In this document: positions 60,796-64,000 of the stretch, piece after piece
How positions within the stretch are numbered: position 1 is the first letter of the stretch
Layout of the letters: each line of letters begins with the position of its first letter
Assembly (NCBI GenBank): GCA_007133065.1
Contig: SLNJ01000056.1
Location: forward strand, 43,657-107,656
DNA from: Opitutales bacterium
Lineage (GTDB): Bacteria; Verrucomicrobiota; Verrucomicrobiia; Opitutales; Oceanipulchritudinaceae
Length of the DNA: 64,000 bases
Direction: 5' to 3'
Made by a program: the position numbers and the translations under genes
Notes under the pieces: generated by a model
What the model saw: only the letters and a program-made list of their open reading frames with translations
What the model was told of the DNA's origin: nothing
Databases searched by the model: none

Positions 60796-61512
60796 TCACC
60801 GGTTGCGGTTCCAGTGCGTTGACTGAAAACGCTCGACCAGTAAACGGTACGCGGCATCGGGGAGGGTTGGGAAGGAGGGGGTTTTGATGGGAAGATCGAG
60901 CCGCCGGGCGAGTGCTTCCGCCGCTGCGGATGCGAGCTTCGAACGCAGTGTGCCGGGGCCTTGAAACTCGATCGAGCATATCGACCCCTGCAGCAGCAGA
61001 CCGCTGCGGCTGCGCCGGAGCGCCGCGCCGCCCAGTTTCTCGTCGGTGTCGGGCCGTACCAGATCCAGTTGCTCGGGACGCGCGAAACAGGATCCGCTGC
61101 GCCGCGAATCGGGCTGTCCCTCATGAACGCTCGCAGCGACCCCCACCGCCCCAAGTGCTTCTGCAAGCGCGTGGTGCACGAGCCGGTACAGGACGATCGC
61201 TGGAGATCGGAACCAGTGCGATGCCGGGGGGACGACCAGGGCGTAGGTCCAGTCTGCGCGGTGGTCGACGAGTCCCCCTCCGCTGGGCCGCCGCACACCG
61301 GTGCAACCGGCTTCGATGAGCGTGGCGGCGAGCCTCGCGACTTCTGTCCAGCGTTGCAGGCGCCCGAAAGTGAATGCCGGGCCGGTCCAGTCATAGTGGC
61401 GGAATCGCACGGACTCCATCTGCTCCGCGAGGTCGAGCAGGCATTGGTCCGTCGCCATGTTCCCGGCGGCGGTGTCGCTGCGCCTCGGAAGGAACTGCAG
61501 GGATTGATCCAT
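60796..61512 (-). CDS. Lipoate-protein-ligase-family protein
   Basis: The start ATG at 61512 gives 238 residues, the size of the short LplA/LipB/BPL fold. Key segments are TDQCLLDLAEQ, RRPSGGGLVDHRADWTYALVV (the conserved RRxSGGGxVxH), CFARPEQLDLV and KLGGAALRRSRSGLLLQGSI, which has the conserved lysine. It may transfer lipoate or octanoate to acyl-carrier domains, or act as a biotin-ligase-like enzyme; the RRPSGGG motif favours lipoate. The upstream frame is a shadow. It is divergent from hisC. Confidence 0.85.
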   Translation of the reverse strand: MDQSLQFLPRRSDTAAGNMATDQCLLDLAEQMESVRFRHYDWTGPAFTFGRLQRWTEVARLAATLIEAGCTGVRRPSGGGLVDHRADWTYALVVPPASHWFRSPAIVLYRLVHHALAEALGAVGVAASVHEGQPDSRRSGSCFARPEQLDLVRPDTDEKLGGAALRRSRSGLLLQGSICSIEFQGPGTLRSKLASAAAEALARRLDLPIKTPSFPTLPDAAYRLLVERFQSTHWNRNR

Positions 61513-61640
61513 AGTAAGTCTGGTGATAGGGACTGATTGTAGCATGACAAACAGATCCACGGAAAGCAATGGAACCGCCCCACTGTCGGCGCACTTTTGT
61601 TTGCAATGCACCCGGGATCGGGCAACATCCCGCAATTTGG

Positions 61641-62741
61641 ATGAAGACTTATCAGCACCTGTGCAAGGATGCCATCCGAAGCCTTCCGGTGTATGAGCCG
61701 GGAAAGCCGATCGAACTGGTCGCCCGCGAATACGGGTTGGACCCGGAACGGGTCGACAAGCTGGCGTCCAACGAGAATCCGCTCGGTCCCTCGCCCATGG
61801 CGCTGGCAGCGGCGCGGCGGGCGGCGGCGGAGACATGGCTCTATCCCGAGAACTCCTGTTACTGGTTGCGGCACAAGCTTGCGGACCGACTGAATGTAGG
61901 ACCGGATCAGCTGATTTTCGGCGCGGGCTCGAATGAAGTCTTCTACCTTTTGGCGGATGTTTTTGTTGCGGCCGGGGTCGAGGTGGTGATGGGGGAGTCC
62001 GCATTCATCTCGTACAAGATCTCGACCCTGCTCCATGGCGGAACCCCGGTCGAAGTACCGTTGCGGGAACTCCGCCACAACCTCGATGCCATGCGGGGGG
62101 CAGTGACCGAGCGCACCCGGCTCGTCTACCTGCCCAACCCGAACAATCCCACTGGTACCGCGAACGCGGCGGACGAGGTGATCGCCTTTGTCCGGTCCCT
62201 GCCCGAGCACGTGGTTTGTTGCTACGACGAGGCGTACGCCGAATATCAGGAGGCGGCTCCGGATCTGCGGCCGTTGATCGCCGAGGGGCGGCAACTGATC
62301 TGTACCCGGACGTTTTCCAAAATCTACGGGCTGGCTGGCCTGCGCATCGGCTACGGCTACGGCTGCCCGGCACTGGTCGCGCTCCTGGAGCGGGCGCGTC
62401 CGCCGTTCAACGTTGGCAATGTCGCCCAGGCGGCCGCACTCGCGGCCCTCGATGACACCGGGTTCGTCGAACGGTCGCGGCGCGGAAATATCGAGGGAAT
62501 GCGGTATCTTGCGGCCGGTCTGGAGCGATTGGGATTCACGAGTGTGCCCAGTTGCGGGAATTTCATCCTGGTCGATTTCGGCGCGAAGGCGCAGGACGTT
62601 TTTGAGACTCTGTTGCAAAACGGAATCATTGTCCGGCCGGTTGCCGGATACGACCTGCCGCAATATCTGCGGATCACCGTGGGTCGACCCGAACAGCACG
62701 ATCGGCTGCTCGGGGTGCTCGAGAGGTCTGCCCTCCCATGA
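61641..62741 (+). CDS. hisC: Histidinol-phosphate aminotransferase HisC
   Basis: HisC converts imidazole-acetol phosphate to histidinol phosphate with PLP. The start ATG at 61641 gives 366 residues. Conserved segments are LASNENPLGPSP, LIFGAGSNEVF, LPNPNNPTGT, CCYDEAYAEY and TRTFSKIYGLAGLRIGYG, where K227 is the PLP lysine. The ending YLRITVGRPEQHDRLL is typical. The frame extends slightly upstream but without conservation. The stop overlaps the next gene by four bases. Related aminotransferases could act on aromatic substrates, but HisC is most likely. Confidence 0.92.
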   Translation: MKTYQHLCKDAIRSLPVYEPGKPIELVAREYGLDPERVDKLASNENPLGPSPMALAAARRAAAETWLYPENSCYWLRHKLADRLNVGPDQLIFGAGSNEVFYLLADVFVAAGVEVVMGESAFISYKISTLLHGGTPVEVPLRELRHNLDAMRGAVTERTRLVYLPNPNNPTGTANAADEVIAFVRSLPEHVVCCYDEAYAEYQEAAPDLRPLIAEGRQLICTRTFSKIYGLAGLRIGYGYGCPALVALLERARPPFNVGNVAQAAALAALDDTGFVERSRRGNIEGMRYLAAGLERLGFTSVPSCGNFILVDFGAKAQDVFETLLQNGIIVRPVAGYDLPQYLRITVGRPEQHDRLLGVLERSALP

Positions 62742-64000
62742 CAGCATTCCTGATTGAAACCTGGCCTCAAGTCGGCGGCGTGTTGGGTCTGCTCGTGTGC
62801 AATGCTCTGCTCGTCGCCTGCGAGCTGAGCCTGATCAAGCTGCGGTTCAGTCACTTCAACCCCGATTTGTTGGAGCGGATGCGGTCGGAGCCGCGTCTGA
62901 CTGCGATGCTCGATCGGGCCGATTTGGTGGTGCGGGTGATTCGACTGAGTATGATCGGGTGTCTCCTCGCCTACGCCTTGATCTTCGTCCCATGGTTGCT
63001 CCGACTGTTCACCGAGCTTGGGATGACGGCCACGGAGGGCAGCGGCGCCGTCCTCTTCTGGGCGCTCGCATTCCTGATCGCCTTGTCGGTCCAGCACGTG
63101 TTCGGAGAACTGGTCCCGCGGGGACTCGGTTTGCAGTATCCCGTCCGCTCGTTGCGGACGGCCTACTGGATGGTGCGGCTGTTGACGTGGGTGGTCCGTC
63201 CGGTCGCGGGGGGGTTGAACCACCTGGCTCGTACCATCCTGCGCGGCGCGCACGCCGATTCAGCTGCGGACCTCAACAGCCTTGACATGGAGGTGCAGAT
63301 CGAGCTCATCGGCGAGAATGCCCAGGGTGCTTCGCAGATCATCCAGGGCATCTTGAAGAACACGCTTAGACTGCGCGGGCTCGTGGTTTCCGACGTCTTG
63401 CTGCCGCGGCATCAAGTCCAATATTTCGACGTGGAGGATTCGCTCGAGGCGAACCTCGAGGTGGCTCGCTCCAGCGGGCACACCCGTTTCCCCCTGTGCC
63501 AGGGCGATCTCGACCGCTGCATCGGCATCGTGCACATCAAGGACATCTTCCGTCACGGTGGTGAAACCCGACGGCTCGACCTGAGGCGCATCAAGCGCGG
63601 GATCCTGCGCATGACGTCGGAGGAGCCGCTCGAGTCCGCTTTGCAGAAGCTTTTGAGCCACAAGCTTCACATGGGGCTGGTGATGGATGAGTTTGGCGGA
63701 ACCCAGGGGGTTATCACGCTGGAACGGATCCTGGAGGAGCTGGTGGGGAGCATTCAGGACGAATTCGACTTCGAGGAAGATGAGATCCAGCGGCTTGCTT
63801 CGGGGGTCTACCTCGTATCCGGCCTGACCCCGATTCACGAGGTGGAAAGTTTGTTCGATTGTACGATGTCCAACGAGGACGTTTCGACGTTCAGCGGACT
63901 CATCACGGCACAACTCGGACGCATTCCGAAGGCCGGCGAAACCCTTCAGCTGGACGGTCTCGAGGTCCACATCGTCGAAGTCGACGAAAAACGGGTGATC
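62738..64000 (+). CDS. DUF21/CBS-domain membrane protein, HlyC/CorC type (3' end outside window)
   Basis: The frame starts at ATG 62738, overlapping the hisC stop (ATGA), and stays open to the window edge, 421 residues. The N-terminal part has a DUF21-like membrane domain with several hydrophobic helices (GGVLGLLVCNALLVACELSLIKLRF, LFWALAFLIALSVQHVFGELVP). A CBS domain pair follows (VVSDVLLPRHQVQYFDVEDSLEANL, FPLCQGDLDRCIGIVHIKDIF, and MGLVMDEFGGTQGVITLERILEELVG). A CorC/HlyC-type C-terminal domain begins near residue 345. The family includes ion-efflux and hemolysin-like proteins. The 3' end is missing. Confidence 0.88.
   Translation, partial: MTAFLIETWPQVGGVLGLLVCNALLVACELSLIKLRFSHFNPDLLERMRSEPRLTAMLDRADLVVRVIRLSMIGCLLAYALIFVPWLLRLFTELGMTATEGSGAVLFWALAFLIALSVQHVFGELVPRGLGLQYPVRSLRTAYWMVRLLTWVVRPVAGGLNHLARTILRGAHADSAADLNSLDMEVQIELIGENAQGASQIIQGILKNTLRLRGLVVSDVLLPRHQVQYFDVEDSLEANLEVARSSGHTRFPLCQGDLDRCIGIVHIKDIFRHGGETRRLDLRRIKRGILRMTSEEPLESALQKLLSHKLHMGLVMDEFGGTQGVITLERILEELVGSIQDEFDFEEDEIQRLASGVYLVSGLTPIHEVESLFDCTMSNEDVSTFSGLITAQLGRIPKAGETLQLDGLEVHIVEVDEKRVI

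Noticed and set aside
1..64000. CRISPR array, prophage, insertion sequence or integron
   Set aside because: I saw no regularly spaced direct repeats, no transposase or integrase motif, and no paired terminal repeats; gene content is mostly housekeeping.

Overview
The window is GC-rich chromosomal DNA from a Gram-negative bacterium. It most resembles the Verrucomicrobiota, class Opitutae. Reasons: a complete division and cell-wall (dcw) cluster with a MurC-MurB fusion; a very large TonB-dependent receptor starting with an ELSPFEV-type mature N-terminus; lysine/alanine-rich histone-H1-like tails on two proteins; and small hypothetical proteins that I recall from that class. The lineage is an inference from protein style; no rRNA is present. 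There is no phage, insertion sequence or CRISPR array.

Positions 1-1531 carry a partial secreted beta-barrel-like protein and tlyA, both on the minus strand. Positions 1896-21360 are the dcw cluster on the plus strand: a MraZ operator, mraZ, rsmH, ftsL-like, ftsI, murE, murF, mraY, murD, a triple-LysM protein, ftsW, murG, murC-murB, ddl, ftsQ, ftsA and ftsZ. Most junctions overlap by a few bases, as in a single translationally coupled operon. MurE has the DNPR motif of the meso-diaminopimelate enzyme. FtsZ has two altered GTPase motifs but a normal C-terminal tail.

Positions 21371-28854 hold mostly metabolic genes: queF, an internally deleted glycoside-hydrolase-like remnant, a metallo-beta-lactamase-fold hydrolase, ribD, an unknown protein, rdgB, lysine 2,3-aminomutase divergent from an ArsR-type regulator, and carA. 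Positions 29006-34811 are a seven-subunit Mrp/Mnh Na+/H+ antiporter operon in the order F-G-A-B-C-D-E. Upstream lie two strong stem-loops, a possible 38-residue cysteine-containing protein, and an ileS / H1-tailed DksA-like / lspA operon (35070-39643).

Positions 39807-49916 carry an M48 lipoprotein protease, an M20 dipeptidase, tRNA-Ala(CGC), an H1-tailed protein with a carbohydrate-binding-like domain, a DUF374 acyltransferase, unknown proteins, a VWA protein, nnrS behind a near-ideal FNR-class promoter, a pseudopilin and a ComEC-like protein. Positions 50137-53423 hold three glycosyltransferases. After these come the TonB-dependent receptor, a DUF1854 protein with its zinc-ribbon ABC exporter, a lipoate-ligase-family protein, hisC and a truncated DUF21/CBS membrane protein.

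Most of the window is housekeeping DNA. The parts most worth a second look are the FtsZ motif changes, the H1-DksA fusion, the nnrS promoter, the small cysteine ORF and the DUF1854/ABC pair.
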